Origin: CAYFKJ01 sp964528595 | GTDB taxonomy: Bacteria; Pseudomonadota; Alphaproteobacteria; UBA2966 | Direction: 5' to 3' | DNA length: 24,933 bases | Assembly (NCBI GenBank): GCA_964528595.1 | Contig: CAZGTM010000049.1 | Span: forward strand, 1-24,933 | Shown here: positions 6,377 through 14,582 of the stretch, in pieces | How positions within the stretch are numbered: position 1 is the stretch's first letter | Layout: each line of letters opens with the position of its first letter | Translations under genes and position numbers: made by a program | Notes under the pieces: model-generated | What the model saw: the letters and a program-made list of their open reading frames with translations, nothing else | Told to the model about the DNA's origin: nothing | The model's database searches: none

Positions 6377-7179
6377 GATGCCGCTTCCAGCGGCTCGGAC
6401 CGGCCGTAGAAACCCAGTCGCTCCTCTTCGCTGAACAGTCTGCCGGGTTCCTCGTAATAGGAGAACACGGCGATCATGCGGGACACCGACCCGGCGACCG
6501 GCGTGACGCGGTGGGCGCTGTACTTGCCTCTGAAGACGTTCAACGTACCGGGCTTGAGAGGCAGCGTGCGCAACTGTTTGTCTTCGCCCGCCAGCAGGCG
6601 CCCGACGCCGGCGTGGTTGGGGTCGGTTTCGCTGCGCAGGTCCCGGCGGTACTGGAATTCCCCGCCCGCTTGCGGCGATTGCAGCAACAGCGTGGTGGTG
6701 AACTCGGAGCGGTCGAAATGCCAGTTCAGCGCTTCGCCCTCGCCATAGCTCATGACGTTGGCGCGGGCCAGCGGATCGGCCATCACGTGGAGCTTGGGTT
6801 TATCCATAGCGGCGGCAAGGAAATCGGCCAACGCCGGCCACTCGTAGATGCGGCAGAGCAGGCTCCGGGGAATTTGGTCGGCGCAAACCGTATGGTTGAC
6901 GGTCTCGAACTGACGCAGTGCCGGATGGCCGGCGGGAAGTTCCGGGATCGACGGTTCGAAATATATATTGTGACTGCGCCGGTGTGTAAACGCGGCTTGC
7001 TCGAATACCGGGGCCACGTCCGAGATGCATTGACTTATCGCTGTCGGCTGCAGGAAACCCTCGAGATTGAACATGCCGCTGTCGGCCAATTCCCGGCGGC
7101 AGGCCGACATCAAGGACTCTCCCTCGGGGCTTTGCAGCCGGTCGATGGGATACCTTTCAAGGTCGATAATGTCCCGCAT
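6373..7179 (-). CDS. Fe(II)/2-oxoglutarate-dependent oxygenase, HalD/BesD-like
   Basis: This 268-residue protein has a double-stranded beta-helix core with a visible facial triad: His154-x-Asp156 in LNWHFDRSEF and His223 in GKYSAHRVTP. Arg234 (SVSRMIAVF) is placed to bind the 2-oxoglutarate carboxylate. The arrangement of RANVMSYGEGEALNWHFD, LLLQSPQAGGEFQYRRD and GTLNVFRGKYSAHRVTP resembles the HalD/BesD family. Halogenases of that family have Gly in place of the Asp; the Asp here predicts a hydroxylase or other oxygenase. ATG 7179 is preferred over the TTG at 7194 because GGAGG (7188-7192) lies exactly 8 bases upstream. It is first in a two-gene operon with the M24 enzyme (4-base overlap), so the products probably act on related compounds. 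Confidence 0.82.
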   Translation of the reverse strand: MRDIIDLERYPIDRLQSPEGESLMSACRRELADSGMFNLEGFLQPTAISQCISDVAPVFEQAAFTHRRSHNIYFEPSIPELPAGHPALRQFETVNHTVCADQIPRSLLCRIYEWPALADFLAAAMDKPKLHVMADPLARANVMSYGEGEALNWHFDRSEFTTTLLLQSPQAGGEFQYRRDLRSETDPNHAGVGRLLAGEDKQLRTLPLKPGTLNVFRGKYSAHRVTPVAGSVSRMIAVFSYYEEPGRLFSEEERLGFYGRSEPLEAAS

Positions 7180-7187
7180 GTCCCCGT

Positions 7188-7192
7188 CCTCC
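7188..7192 (-). promoter_or_regulatory. Shine-Dalgarno that fixes the oxygenase start
   Basis: GGAGG on the minus strand is 8 bases before ATG 7179. The alternative TTG at 7194 would start upstream of this site, so the shorter protein is favoured. Confidence 0.7.
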
Positions 7193-7374
7193 AATTCGAA
7201 TTCGCATCTAAGACGGAGCCTAATTTCAATCGACCCGGAATCGCAATAAATACGTTCATGTCGTCGGTAAAAATTTCAGGCAGGAATTGCTTGCGGATTT
7301 GCGGTCGAAAAATTATTTGATAAAACCTGGGCACGAACCCAGCTTGATGTTTGCTCAAATTGGCCGTTGCGTTG

Positions 7375-7878
7375 ATGTCGATAATTGCCCACTGCCAGAA
7401 CTGCGGAAAACTGTTCGATCAGGATAATGCCGTTTGCCCGCAGTGCCGGGTTCCGCCTCCGGAGCCGGGCATGGCGGTTCTTGAAATCGGTGAATTCTTG
7501 CCGGATTGCAAGAACTGTCACGCCCTGTGTTGTGTCGCGCTGGCGTTCAAATGGGTGCACGACGAAAAACTCGCCGGCGAGCCTTGCAAGAACCTGGGCG
7601 ACAACTTCGAATGCACCAAATGGGACACGCTGGAAGAGGAAGGCTACCTGGAGTGCCGTTCCCACACTTGTTATGGGGCAGGCCAGGGGGTTGCGGAATT
7701 TCTGAAGGAAAAAAACCTGCCGAACTGGCGCGACTCCGAGGAAGGTAAACGGGTGGAACTGGCGGTCTTCCAGCGCGTCTACTCGGAACTCTACAGCGAT
7801 TTCAATGGCCGCCCGCCGCCAGTCAAGGTGACGTCGGAATCCGGCGGCAGCGCCGAAGGGCCGGAACACCAAGCCTGA
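7375..7878 (+). CDS. Small Cys-rich protein: zinc ribbon plus C-x2-C-x3-CC domain
   Basis: This 167-residue cytoplasmic protein has two cysteine modules. Residues 7-24 (CQNCGKLFDQDNAVCPQC) form a zinc ribbon with Cys7/10/21/24. Residues 45-107 hold C-x2-C-x3-CC, then KLAGEPCKNLGDNFECTKWD, EGYLECRSHTCYGAGQGV. The second module matches, in order and spacing, a domain I know from the N-terminus of pentapeptide-repeat proteins in actinobacteria (CxxCxxLCCVAL ... DKxAGxPCxxL ... CxxYDCFGAGQ). Here it stands alone, without repeats. Eight cysteines in that module suggest metal or Fe-S binding; the function is unknown. ATG 7375 was chosen; the in-frame TTG at 7351 is the alternative and neither has a good Shine-Dalgarno. 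The 195-bp gap upstream is AT-rich and carries a CTGGG...CCCAG hairpin at 7327-7342. Confidence 0.72.
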   Translation: MSIIAHCQNCGKLFDQDNAVCPQCRVPPPEPGMAVLEIGEFLPDCKNCHALCCVALAFKWVHDEKLAGEPCKNLGDNFECTKWDTLEEEGYLECRSHTCYGAGQGVAEFLKEKNLPNWRDSEEGKRVELAVFQRVYSELYSDFNGRPPPVKVTSESGGSAEGPEHQA

Positions 7879-7952
7879 ATCATGCCGGTCTCGCGGGCGG
7901 CGGGACAATGGGCTAGTATTCTTCAGCAAACTATTTTTGAGGGGGCACAGAG

Positions 7953-8300
7953 ATGTCGATTACGCGTATCAATCCCGGACCGCGCATGAGCCAAACGGTC
8001 GTTCACGGCGACACGGTCTACACCGCGGGCCAGGTGGCGGACGATCCCAGCGCCGACGTGGCGGGCCAGACGGCGCAGATTTTGGCCAAGATCGAAGATT
8101 TGCTGGCCGAAGCAGGCACGGATAAGTCGAAAATGCTAACGGCAAATATTTGGCTTTCGGACATCTCGACCTTCAATGAAATGAACTCGGTTTGGGATGC
8201 CTGGGTGGATACCGCCAACCCGCCGGTACGGGCCTGCGTTGAAAGCAGGCTTGCCTTGCCGGAGTTTTTGGTTGAAATCATGGTGATTGCCGCCAAATAA
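7953..8300 (+). CDS. RidA family (YjgF/YER057c/UK114) protein
   Basis: This 115-residue protein is the normal length for RidA, a trimeric enamine/imine deaminase that clears reactive 2-aminoacrylate and similar intermediates. Visible family features are GDTVYTAGQV (19-28), the conserved helix QTAQILAKIEDLLAEAG (39-55) and PPVRACVESRLALPEFLVEIMVIA (90-113). Arg93 corresponds to the catalytic Arg105 of E. coli RidA and Glu108 to the conserved VEI glutamate. GAGGGGG lies about 8 bases before the ATG. The gene is probably a cytoplasmic metabolite-repair enzyme; other YjgF subfamilies have different substrates. A short inverted repeat AGGCG...CGCCT (8319-8337) follows the gene, before the HD-GYP gene. 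Confidence 0.88.
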   Translation: MSITRINPGPRMSQTVVHGDTVYTAGQVADDPSADVAGQTAQILAKIEDLLAEAGTDKSKMLTANIWLSDISTFNEMNSVWDAWVDTANPPVRACVESRLALPEFLVEIMVIAAK

Positions 8301-8359
8301 ATAGGTAAGATGAGTCACAGGCGCAATTCATACGCCTAAAGGTTGATTTAAGAGAAGCC

Positions 8360-9457
8360 ATGTCCGCAGATCCGGCGATAAAGCTGCCCAGCGTAGCAGT
8401 TATTTTCCAGGAGGAACGGCGTCGCCGGGAACTGGAAAGCGCGCTCAAGCGCCGTTTTGAACTGTCCATATTCGATGACGCGGGCGCCGCCGGCGACGCC
8501 ATGGCGGTAACGCCGCCCGACGTCGCCCTGGTCGACCTGCAGATGGCGAAAAAAGGCGGCATCGACCGGTTGGGACTGGACGGCGCGACGGTCTCGATCA
8601 TTTTTATCGGCGTCAAGGGCGAAGGCGCTGGTGACCTGTTGGAGCGCTTCGGCAAGACCAGCCGATTCCTAAGTTGGCCGATGCCCACCAAGGCCCTGGT
8701 CGAAACCATCAGCGACCTGATCAGCCAATCGGCGGAAAACGCCTGGGAGGCATTGCCCGAAGTTCAGCAAAAGCCGCTCAAGCTGACGGTCGAGGAATAT
8801 CAGAGCATATCGACGGCGATCGAGAACGGCGAACCGATCGATTACGGCACGGCGGCGGAAAGCTGTACGCCTTTGGTCGAAGCGGTCAATCAGGCCGCCC
8901 ACCACGACCTTCTCTCGTCGGTTCAGTCGCACCACAATTATACCTACGTTCACTCCATGCGCGTCGCCACGCTGCTGACGCTGTTCGGGCACGGCATCGG
9001 CATGTCGGACGACGATCTGTTGATCCTGTCGACCGGCGGCCTGCTGCACGACGTGGGCAAACTCGTGACGCCACCCGAAATCCTTGGCAAACCGGGCAAG
9101 CTGACGGACGACGAATGGCCGTTGATGCAGGATCACGTGGTGCAGTCGGGCGTTCTGCTGGAAGGCGGCGACGATGTCCGCAAGGGCGCGCGCATTATCG
9201 CCGAACAACATCACGAAAAAATCGACGGGACGGGCTACCCCAAGGGCTTGAAGGGGGCTGAACTCAACGAACTGGCGCGCACGTCGGGAATATGCGACAT
9301 CTTCGGCGCGTTGACGGATGAGCGCTCATACAAACCCGCGTTCCCGACCGAAAAGGCCTTCGCCATTCTTGAAAGCATGACGACGGGCATCGATCAGAAC
9401 CTCCTGGCCCTGTTCAAGGAAATCTTCATTTCCACCAAAGCCGAGCAGGCGGCCTGA
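8360..9457 (+). CDS. HD-GYP domain protein with degenerate N-terminal receiver
   Basis: This 365-residue protein has a receiver-like domain at about 10-120 and an HD-GYP domain at about 165-355. The HD-GYP half keeps the metal ligands and signature: His198, HDVGK (230-234), His259, HHEKIDGTGYP (284-293) and Asp313 in ICDIFGALTDERSYKP. It should be an active c-di-GMP phosphodiesterase or a related cyclic-dinucleotide hydrolase. The receiver retains an aspartate at the end of beta-3 (Asp59 in PDVALVDLQM), but the acidic pair after beta-1 is missing (VIFQEE). The usual KP lysine is replaced (SWPMP), so normal phosphorylation is doubtful. It is cytoplasmic with no membrane segment. AGAGAAG lies just upstream of the ATG. 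Confidence 0.9.
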   Translation: MSADPAIKLPSVAVIFQEERRRRELESALKRRFELSIFDDAGAAGDAMAVTPPDVALVDLQMAKKGGIDRLGLDGATVSIIFIGVKGEGAGDLLERFGKTSRFLSWPMPTKALVETISDLISQSAENAWEALPEVQQKPLKLTVEEYQSISTAIENGEPIDYGTAAESCTPLVEAVNQAAHHDLLSSVQSHHNYTYVHSMRVATLLTLFGHGIGMSDDDLLILSTGGLLHDVGKLVTPPEILGKPGKLTDDEWPLMQDHVVQSGVLLEGGDDVRKGARIIAEQHHEKIDGTGYPKGLKGAELNELARTSGICDIFGALTDERSYKPAFPTEKAFAILESMTTGIDQNLLALFKEIFISTKAEQAA

Positions 9458-9459
9458 CG

Positions 9460-10263
9460 CTAGTCCCTGTCCAGGGACAACGGAAATCCTTCCAATCGGC
9501 GGATGATATCGGCGAACAAAGGTTCAGCCGCGACGACGACGCCGGTGTGGCGTATGTCGGCTCGGTTGTAGACCAGCGCTTTGCCGTCGGGCGCCGCGCA
9601 GCCATAGCCCGCTTCGGTCGCCACCAAGTGGGCCGCGGCAATGTCCCAATCACTTTTCGGTTTGACCGATATCGTGGCGTCGTAGCGTCCGGCGGCAACC
9701 AAAACCATGCGCCAGGCGATGGAATTGATGAAGGTAAACTCGGCCTCGGGGATGGGCGATATGCCATTTGTCTCCAGCGTACGTCGGCTGGTCAGCAACT
9801 TCGCCTGTTCGATTGCCGGCGGAGACGCGGTCGTCAGCGCCTTGCCGTTGTGGGTCGCCCCCCGGCCTTCCTCGGCCAGGAAGAGGTCGTCGGTTTCCGG
9901 ATTGAAAACCGCGCCCAGCACCGGGCGGCCGTCTTCCACAAGGCCGGCACAGACGGTGTACTCCGGTTTGCGCTTGACGAAGGCGCGCGTACCGTCGATC
10001 GGATCGACCACCCAGACCCGCTGCGCCTCGTGGCGCTTGCCGTCGTCGGCGGTTTCCTCCGACAGCCAGGCGTAATCGGGTCGCGCGCCGCAAAGCCGTT
10101 CGTTGAGCAGTTTGTCGACCGCCAGGTCGGCTTCCGTGACTGGGTCGCCCGGCGTCTTCTCCCAGGTTTCGGCGTGACCGGTGAAGTATTCGTGGGCCAC
10201 CGCGCCGGCGGCGCGTATGGCCTCCTCCAACAGGCGAAGATCGTCGGACCGGTCCGTGGTCAT
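9460..10263 (-). CDS. cysQ: Inositol monophosphatase-superfamily phosphatase, CysQ-like
   Basis: This 267-residue protein shows the metal-binding motifs of the IMPase/FBPase/CysQ superfamily: DPVTEAD (40-46), WLSEET (66-71), VVDPIDGTRAF (85-95) and DWDIAAAHLVATEAGY near residue 210. CysQ removes the 3'-phosphate from PAP, a by-product of sulfate assimilation. Inositol monophosphatase is the alternative, and the sequence alone does not decide. It begins exactly where pmbA ends: the pmbA TGA and this ATG share one base (TGATG), so translation is coupled. Its stop is 2 bp from the stop of the convergent HD-GYP gene. Confidence 0.82.
   Translation of the reverse strand: MTTDRSDDLRLLEEAIRAAGAVAHEYFTGHAETWEKTPGDPVTEADLAVDKLLNERLCGARPDYAWLSEETADDGKRHEAQRVWVVDPIDGTRAFVKRKPEYTVCAGLVEDGRPVLGAVFNPETDDLFLAEEGRGATHNGKALTTASPPAIEQAKLLTSRRTLETNGISPIPEAEFTFINSIAWRMVLVAAGRYDATISVKPKSDWDIAAAHLVATEAGYGCAAPDGKALVYNRADIRHTGVVVAAEPLFADIIRRLEGFPLSLDRD
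9463..9478. terminator. Stem-loop at the HD-GYP / cysQ convergent stops
   Basis: GTCCCTG TC CAGGGAC is a perfect 7-bp inverted repeat inside the last codons of cysQ, directly after the HD-GYP stop. It could fold in both transcripts and help end them. There is no U-tract on either side, so it may be an RNA-stabilising hairpin rather than an intrinsic terminator. Confidence 0.4.
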
Positions 10264-11597
10264 CAGGCGCCGGCGACCGTCATGCCTTCAACGCGCAAGG
10301 TCGGCGCGTTGGTGCCGTAGCGGAACACGAGATCGTCGGCCGGGGTCATGTTGAGGAACATGTCCTTGAGATTGCCCGCCACAGTCATTTCGCTCACCGG
10401 ATAGGTGATCTCGCCGTTCTCGATCCAGAAGCCCGCGGCGCCGCGGCTGTAATCGCCGGTGACCCCGTTGACGCCGAAACCGATCAGTTCCTTGACGTAG
10501 AAACCCGCCTCGATGTCGGCGATCAGGTCGGCGGGGCTGGTGCCGCCGGCTTCCATGTAAAGGTTCGTCGTTGCCGGGTGGGGCGGCGAGGCGCCGCCGC
10601 GCGCTGCGCGGGCGGTGGTCTCGAGACCCAACTGACGGGCCGACGCGCTGTCGAGCAGCCAGGCCCCGAGAACGCCGTTATCGATCAGATCGAGGGCGGC
10701 GTTGGCCACGCCTTCGCCGTCGAAGGGCCGCGAGGACAGGCCGCGTTGGCGGTGCGGGTCGTCGATCACCCGGATGCCGTCGGCGAAGACCTGCTGGTCC
10801 ATGCGTTCCTTGAGGAAGCTTGTTCCCCGCGCCACCGAAGACCCCGATATCGCGCCGGAAAAATGACCCAGCAGGCCACCCGAGACGCGGGGGTCGTAGA
10901 CGACCGGCACGGCCGCCGTTTCCGCCTGCCGGGGATTGAGGCGCTTGACCGCCCGCTCGCCGGCGCGCAGGCCGATCTTGGCCGCGTCCTCCAGGTCGGC
11001 CCGGTGGCGGGTCCAGGAATAGTCGTAGTCGCGTTCCATCGCCGTACCCTCGCCGGCCAACACCGAGGCGCTGACGCTGTGGGAGGTCGTGCTGTATTCG
11101 CCCGAGAAACCGTCGCTGGTGGCGACGGCGACGCTGCCCCGGCCCCAGCTGGCACCGGCGCCCTCGGAATTCGTCACGCCCTCGACCGAGCGGGCGGCGT
11201 CTTCCGCCTCGGCGGCGAGGCCGTAAAGCTCCTCGGCATCGGGCACGTGGTCGTCCGCCATGTCGAGGTCAGGATAATCCTTCGAAAGTCGTGCGCTATC
11301 GGCCAGGCCGCAATAGGGGTCTTCCGGCGCCGCCTTGGCCATGGCCACGGCGCGGTCGACCAGTTCGTCGACGGCGGCGTCCGACAAATCGGTCGACGCG
11401 ACGCAGGCCTGGCGCCGGCCGACGAACACCCGAAGCATCATGTCGAGGCTCTCCGAACGCTCCAGGTCCTCGCGCTGGCCCAGGCGCTGCGAGGTCGACA
11501 GCGACGTCGACTGAACGTGATGCCCGTCGGCGGCATCGGCGCCGGCGCGTTTGGCGCGGGCAAACAGATCGTCTAGGAACTCAAGGGCTTGGGACAT
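10263..11597 (-). CDS. pmbA: TldE/PmbA subunit of the TldD/E metalloprotease
   Basis: This 444-residue protein matches PmbA/TldE along its length: an N-terminal SQALEFLDDLFARAKRAGADAADGH segment, a central YDPRVSGGLLGHFSGAISGSSVARGTSFLK region and a C-terminal GVNGVTGDYSRGAAGFWIENGEITYPVSEMTVAGNL block. It has no HExxxH motif, as expected: TldE is the non-catalytic partner and TldD carries the metal site. The pair matures microcins and degrades antitoxins in enterobacteria. tldD is in the same window at 23401. It is co-transcribed with cysQ through a TGATG overlap. The ATG at 11597 has no strong Shine-Dalgarno. Confidence 0.93.
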   Translation of the reverse strand: MSQALEFLDDLFARAKRAGADAADGHHVQSTSLSTSQRLGQREDLERSESLDMMLRVFVGRRQACVASTDLSDAAVDELVDRAVAMAKAAPEDPYCGLADSARLSKDYPDLDMADDHVPDAEELYGLAAEAEDAARSVEGVTNSEGAGASWGRGSVAVATSDGFSGEYSTTSHSVSASVLAGEGTAMERDYDYSWTRHRADLEDAAKIGLRAGERAVKRLNPRQAETAAVPVVYDPRVSGGLLGHFSGAISGSSVARGTSFLKERMDQQVFADGIRVIDDPHRQRGLSSRPFDGEGVANAALDLIDNGVLGAWLLDSASARQLGLETTARAARGGASPPHPATTNLYMEAGGTSPADLIADIEAGFYVKELIGFGVNGVTGDYSRGAAGFWIENGEITYPVSEMTVAGNLKDMFLNMTPADDLVFRYGTNAPTLRVEGMTVAGA

Positions 11598-11661
11598 GAA
11601 AACCGCTTTGCTGACAGGTTGTGAGTGAAGGATTGTGGCCGATCATACCGCGCCGCGCGGC

Positions 11662-13170
11662 CTATTTCCAAATCGCCTTGCCGGTGCCGGGCAGGCCGAG
11701 GTTCTGCCACATCTCGTCCACCCGCGCGATGACGTCGTCGGACATGCGCAGCTTGCGGCCCCATTCGCGGTCCGTTTCGGGGGGGACTTTGGTAGTGGCG
11801 TCGAGGCCGATTTTGGAGCCCAGGCCGGACTTGGGGCTGGCGAAATCGAGGTAGTCGATCGGCGTGTCCTCGACCAGGGTGATGTCGCGCGCCGGGTCCA
11901 TGTTGACCGAGATCGCCCACATCACGTCCGTCCAGTCGCGCGCGTCGATATCCGCGTCGACCACGATGACGAACTTGGTGTAGGTGAATTGTCGCAAGTA
12001 CGACCACACGCCCATCATGATGCGCTTGGCATGGCCGGCGTAGGCCTTCTTCATCGAGACCACGGCGATGCGGTAGGAACAGCCCTCCGGCGGCAGCCAG
12101 AAATCGACGATCTCGGGGAACTGCTGCTGCAACAGCGGCACGAAGAGATCGTTCATCGCCTCGCCCAGCACGCTGGGTTCGTCTGGCGGGCGGCCGGTGA
12201 AGGTGGAATGGTAGATGGCGTCCTGGCGCATGGTGATGGCGGAAACGGTGAAGACCGGGAACTGTTCGACCGAATTGTAGAAACCCGTGTGATCGCCGTA
12301 GGGGCCTTCGTCGCCGTATTCCGTCAGTGAGACATGGCCCTCGATGACGATCTCGGCATTGGCGGGAACCTTCAGCGGCACGGTCTGGCAGTCGACCAGC
12401 GCCACCTTTTCGTTCCTTAGGAGACCGGCAAATTGATATTCCGAGAGCGTATCGGGGACCGGCGTGACGGCGGCCAGGATGACGCCGGGGTCGGCCCCGA
12501 TCACCGCGGCGGCCGGTAGCGGTTCTGATTTTTCCGCCTTCCAGCGGGCGTGATGCTGGGCGCCGCCCCGGTGTTTGAGCCAGCGCATCAACGTGGTGTC
12601 GGGACCCGTTACCTGCATGCGGTAGATGCCGAGGTTGAAGTTGTCCTCCTTGGCCTCGCCCGGTCCCTGCGTCACCACCAGGGGCCAGGTGATCAGGGGT
12701 GCGGGCTCACCCGGCCAGCAGGTCTGGACGGGCAGGCGTCCGAGGTCGATATCGCCGCCGCTGAGGACGACCTCCTGGCAGGGTGCGCGGGAAACCGTTT
12801 TCGGTTTCATCGCTATGGCTTGCTTGACCAGCGGCAGCATGGCCACGGCTTCGCGGAAGCCGCCGGGCGGTTCGGGCTGACGCAGGAAAGCCATGGCTTG
12901 GCCCAGTTCGCGCAGTTGACCGGGCTCGCGCTCCATGCCCCAGGCCACGCGTTCGACCGTGCCGAACAGATTGACCAGGACGGGCATGCCGGCGGGCCGA
13001 CCGTCGGCGTCGACGGCGTTTTCGAACAGCACGGCGGGACCGCCTTCCGCCAGCAGCCGGGTCTGGATTTCCGTCATCTCCAGGTGCGTCGATACCGCCT
13101 CGGTAACGCGCACGAGACGGCCCTCGCGTTCCAGGCGGTCGATAAAATCACGCAGCGATGAGTAGGCCAT
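11662..13170 (-). CDS. ubiD: UbiD family prenylated-FMN decarboxylase
   Basis: This 502-residue protein has the normal UbiD length. Visible family motifs are LRDFIDRLEREGRLVRV at the N-terminus, KEDNFNLGIYRMQVTG (174-189), the TLMRWLKHRGGAQHH segment (193-207) and EYGDEGPYGDHTGFY (284-298), which holds the acidic active-site residues. UbiD uses prenylated FMN to decarboxylate 3-polyprenyl-4-hydroxybenzoate in ubiquinone synthesis, and ubiA is also in this window. ubiX, needed to make the cofactor, is not. Other UbiD-family decarboxylases act on other aromatic acids, but length and genomic context favour the quinone enzyme. The 64-bp gap to pmbA on the same strand contains only a GCCGCGCGGC palindrome. 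Confidence 0.9.
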   Translation of the reverse strand: MAYSSLRDFIDRLEREGRLVRVTEAVSTHLEMTEIQTRLLAEGGPAVLFENAVDADGRPAGMPVLVNLFGTVERVAWGMEREPGQLRELGQAMAFLRQPEPPGGFREAVAMLPLVKQAIAMKPKTVSRAPCQEVVLSGGDIDLGRLPVQTCWPGEPAPLITWPLVVTQGPGEAKEDNFNLGIYRMQVTGPDTTLMRWLKHRGGAQHHARWKAEKSEPLPAAAVIGADPGVILAAVTPVPDTLSEYQFAGLLRNEKVALVDCQTVPLKVPANAEIVIEGHVSLTEYGDEGPYGDHTGFYNSVEQFPVFTVSAITMRQDAIYHSTFTGRPPDEPSVLGEAMNDLFVPLLQQQFPEIVDFWLPPEGCSYRIAVVSMKKAYAGHAKRIMMGVWSYLRQFTYTKFVIVVDADIDARDWTDVMWAISVNMDPARDITLVEDTPIDYLDFASPKSGLGSKIGLDATTKVPPETDREWGRKLRMSDDVIARVDEMWQNLGLPGTGKAIWK

Positions 13171-13206
13171 TCCGGGTCCCGGCAGGTTGTTTTCGCCAGC
13201 GGGAGT

Positions 13207-13235
13207 ATATAGGGGCCTTTCGGGATGCGCGACAG
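13207..13235 (-). promoter_or_regulatory. Candidate promoter for ubiD
   Basis: On the minus strand CTGTCG (13235-13230) and CTATAT (13212-13207) are separated by 17 bp, close to the alphaproteobacterial pattern CTTGAC-N17-CTATAT. The -10 match is good and the -35 match partial. Transcription would start about 30 bp before the ubiD ATG, implying that ubiD has its own promoter apart from the upstream MFS gene. Confidence 0.4.
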
Positions 13236-13251
13236 CCGCGCTGACGCTCTT

Positions 13252-14466
13252 TCATTCGGCCGCGACGGTCTGCCTTTGTTTGCGTCCGACCAGGCCGAGC
13301 GTGATGATGGTAAGCGCCATCAGGGCGCTCAGGATGAAGAAAAAGGCGTTGCCGTAGCCAATGTCGATGAGGTAGCCGATCAGCACCGGCGTGCTCGCCG
13401 CACCGACATTGAGGCCGACGCTGACGATGCCGAACACCCGCCCCGTCGCACCGGCCGGCGTGATCGACCGGACGATCATGTCGCGTGAGGGCCGAACGGA
13501 GCCCTGCAGTAGCCCGACCAGGACGAAGACCGCGGTCAGGGCCGCCAGCGGCAGGCTGATCAGCGCCAACAGCAACATCGCGAACGCGCTGGCCACCTGG
13601 GCGATGCCGGCGTAGAGGCCGTGGCGTCCGGTGCGGTCGGCGATGATGCCGCCCAAGAGGACGCCGGCCGCCGTGGCCACCAGGAAAGCGGTAAGAACGC
13701 CATTGGCGCTGGTGAGCGACCACAACCGCGTCTGCACCAGCGTGGTGACGAGAAACGACTGAAGCCCGCCCGTCACCATTGCGGTGAGGACAAAGAAGGC
13801 GAACATCGTAATGACGGCGGGCGTCAGGAGGGCGAGGGTGCCGGTGTGCGCCGGCTTGGCTTCTCTGGTGTCGGTGTCGTCGGCGGACTGGTCCTTCAGC
13901 AGGTGGCTTCCCCGCCAGATGGCGATGGCCGCCACAATTGAACCGGCGCCCACCAAGATCAGCGCCGCGCGCCATCCCCACAACGCGGTGAGCGTAATCA
14001 TCACCGTGGGGGCGATGGTGAAACCGACCTGCCCCATGAAGGTATGCAGGGCGAACGCCCGTCCCAATCGCTTCGGATCGACCGAGTGGGACAGGATGGA
14101 ATAATCGGCGGGGTGGAAGACGCTGTTGCCGGCGCCCGAACAGACCACCAGGAACAGCATCGCGGCGTAGCCCGGCGCAAAGCCCATCAGCAACACCGAT
14201 CCGCCCATCAGCACCAGACCGCCGATCAGAATCAGACGGGCGCCGAAACGGTCGACCAGGATACCGGCCGGGATCTGACAGACGGCGCTGGCGACATTCA
14301 TCATGGTGACCAACAGGCCCAGCGCCGCGTAACCGACCCCGAACTCCTCCCGCAACACCGGAAACAGGGGTGGCAAAACCAGCAGATAAAGGTGGCTGAA
14401 GGCATGCCCGGTCCCGATCATGCTCATAATCGCGGCATAACGCTTACCTGGGCCGGATACTGCCAT
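13252..14466 (-). CDS. MFS transporter, Fsr-like
   Basis: This 404-residue protein is strongly hydrophobic with about twelve membrane segments and a charged cytoplasmic loop near residues 185-215 (KDQSADDTDTREAKPAH), as in the major facilitator superfamily. The motif DRFGARL (72-78) is the usual loop 2-3 signature, and GNSVFHPADYSIL (113-125) resembles the conserved HP segment of fosmidomycin-resistance-type (Fsr) efflux proteins. The substrate is unknown; the similarity should not be read as resistance. It lies upstream of ubiD on the same strand with an 81-bp gap that carries a candidate ubiD promoter. It is divergent from the pentapeptide genes across 226 bp. Confidence 0.85.
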   Translation of the reverse strand: MAVSGPGKRYAAIMSMIGTGHAFSHLYLLVLPPLFPVLREEFGVGYAALGLLVTMMNVASAVCQIPAGILVDRFGARLILIGGLVLMGGSVLLMGFAPGYAAMLFLVVCSGAGNSVFHPADYSILSHSVDPKRLGRAFALHTFMGQVGFTIAPTVMITLTALWGWRAALILVGAGSIVAAIAIWRGSHLLKDQSADDTDTREAKPAHTGTLALLTPAVITMFAFFVLTAMVTGGLQSFLVTTLVQTRLWSLTSANGVLTAFLVATAAGVLLGGIIADRTGRHGLYAGIAQVASAFAMLLLALISLPLAALTAVFVLVGLLQGSVRPSRDMIVRSITPAGATGRVFGIVSVGLNVGAASTPVLIGYLIDIGYGNAFFFILSALMALTIITLGLVGRKQRQTVAAE

Positions 14467-14582
14467 GGGTTCTTGACCATCTTGTTTTGGGGGGCCGACG
14501 GGCGTGTCGGAGGAGGTTGATCAGCGAGTATAGGCTGGAAAATTGCCTTGTGCGACAGCCGGATGGTGGCCCTCGAATGAAT

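Noticed and set aside
10578..11576. 332-codon plus-strand frame inside pmbA
   Set aside because: It is a shadow of pmbA, which is identified over its full length on the minus strand.
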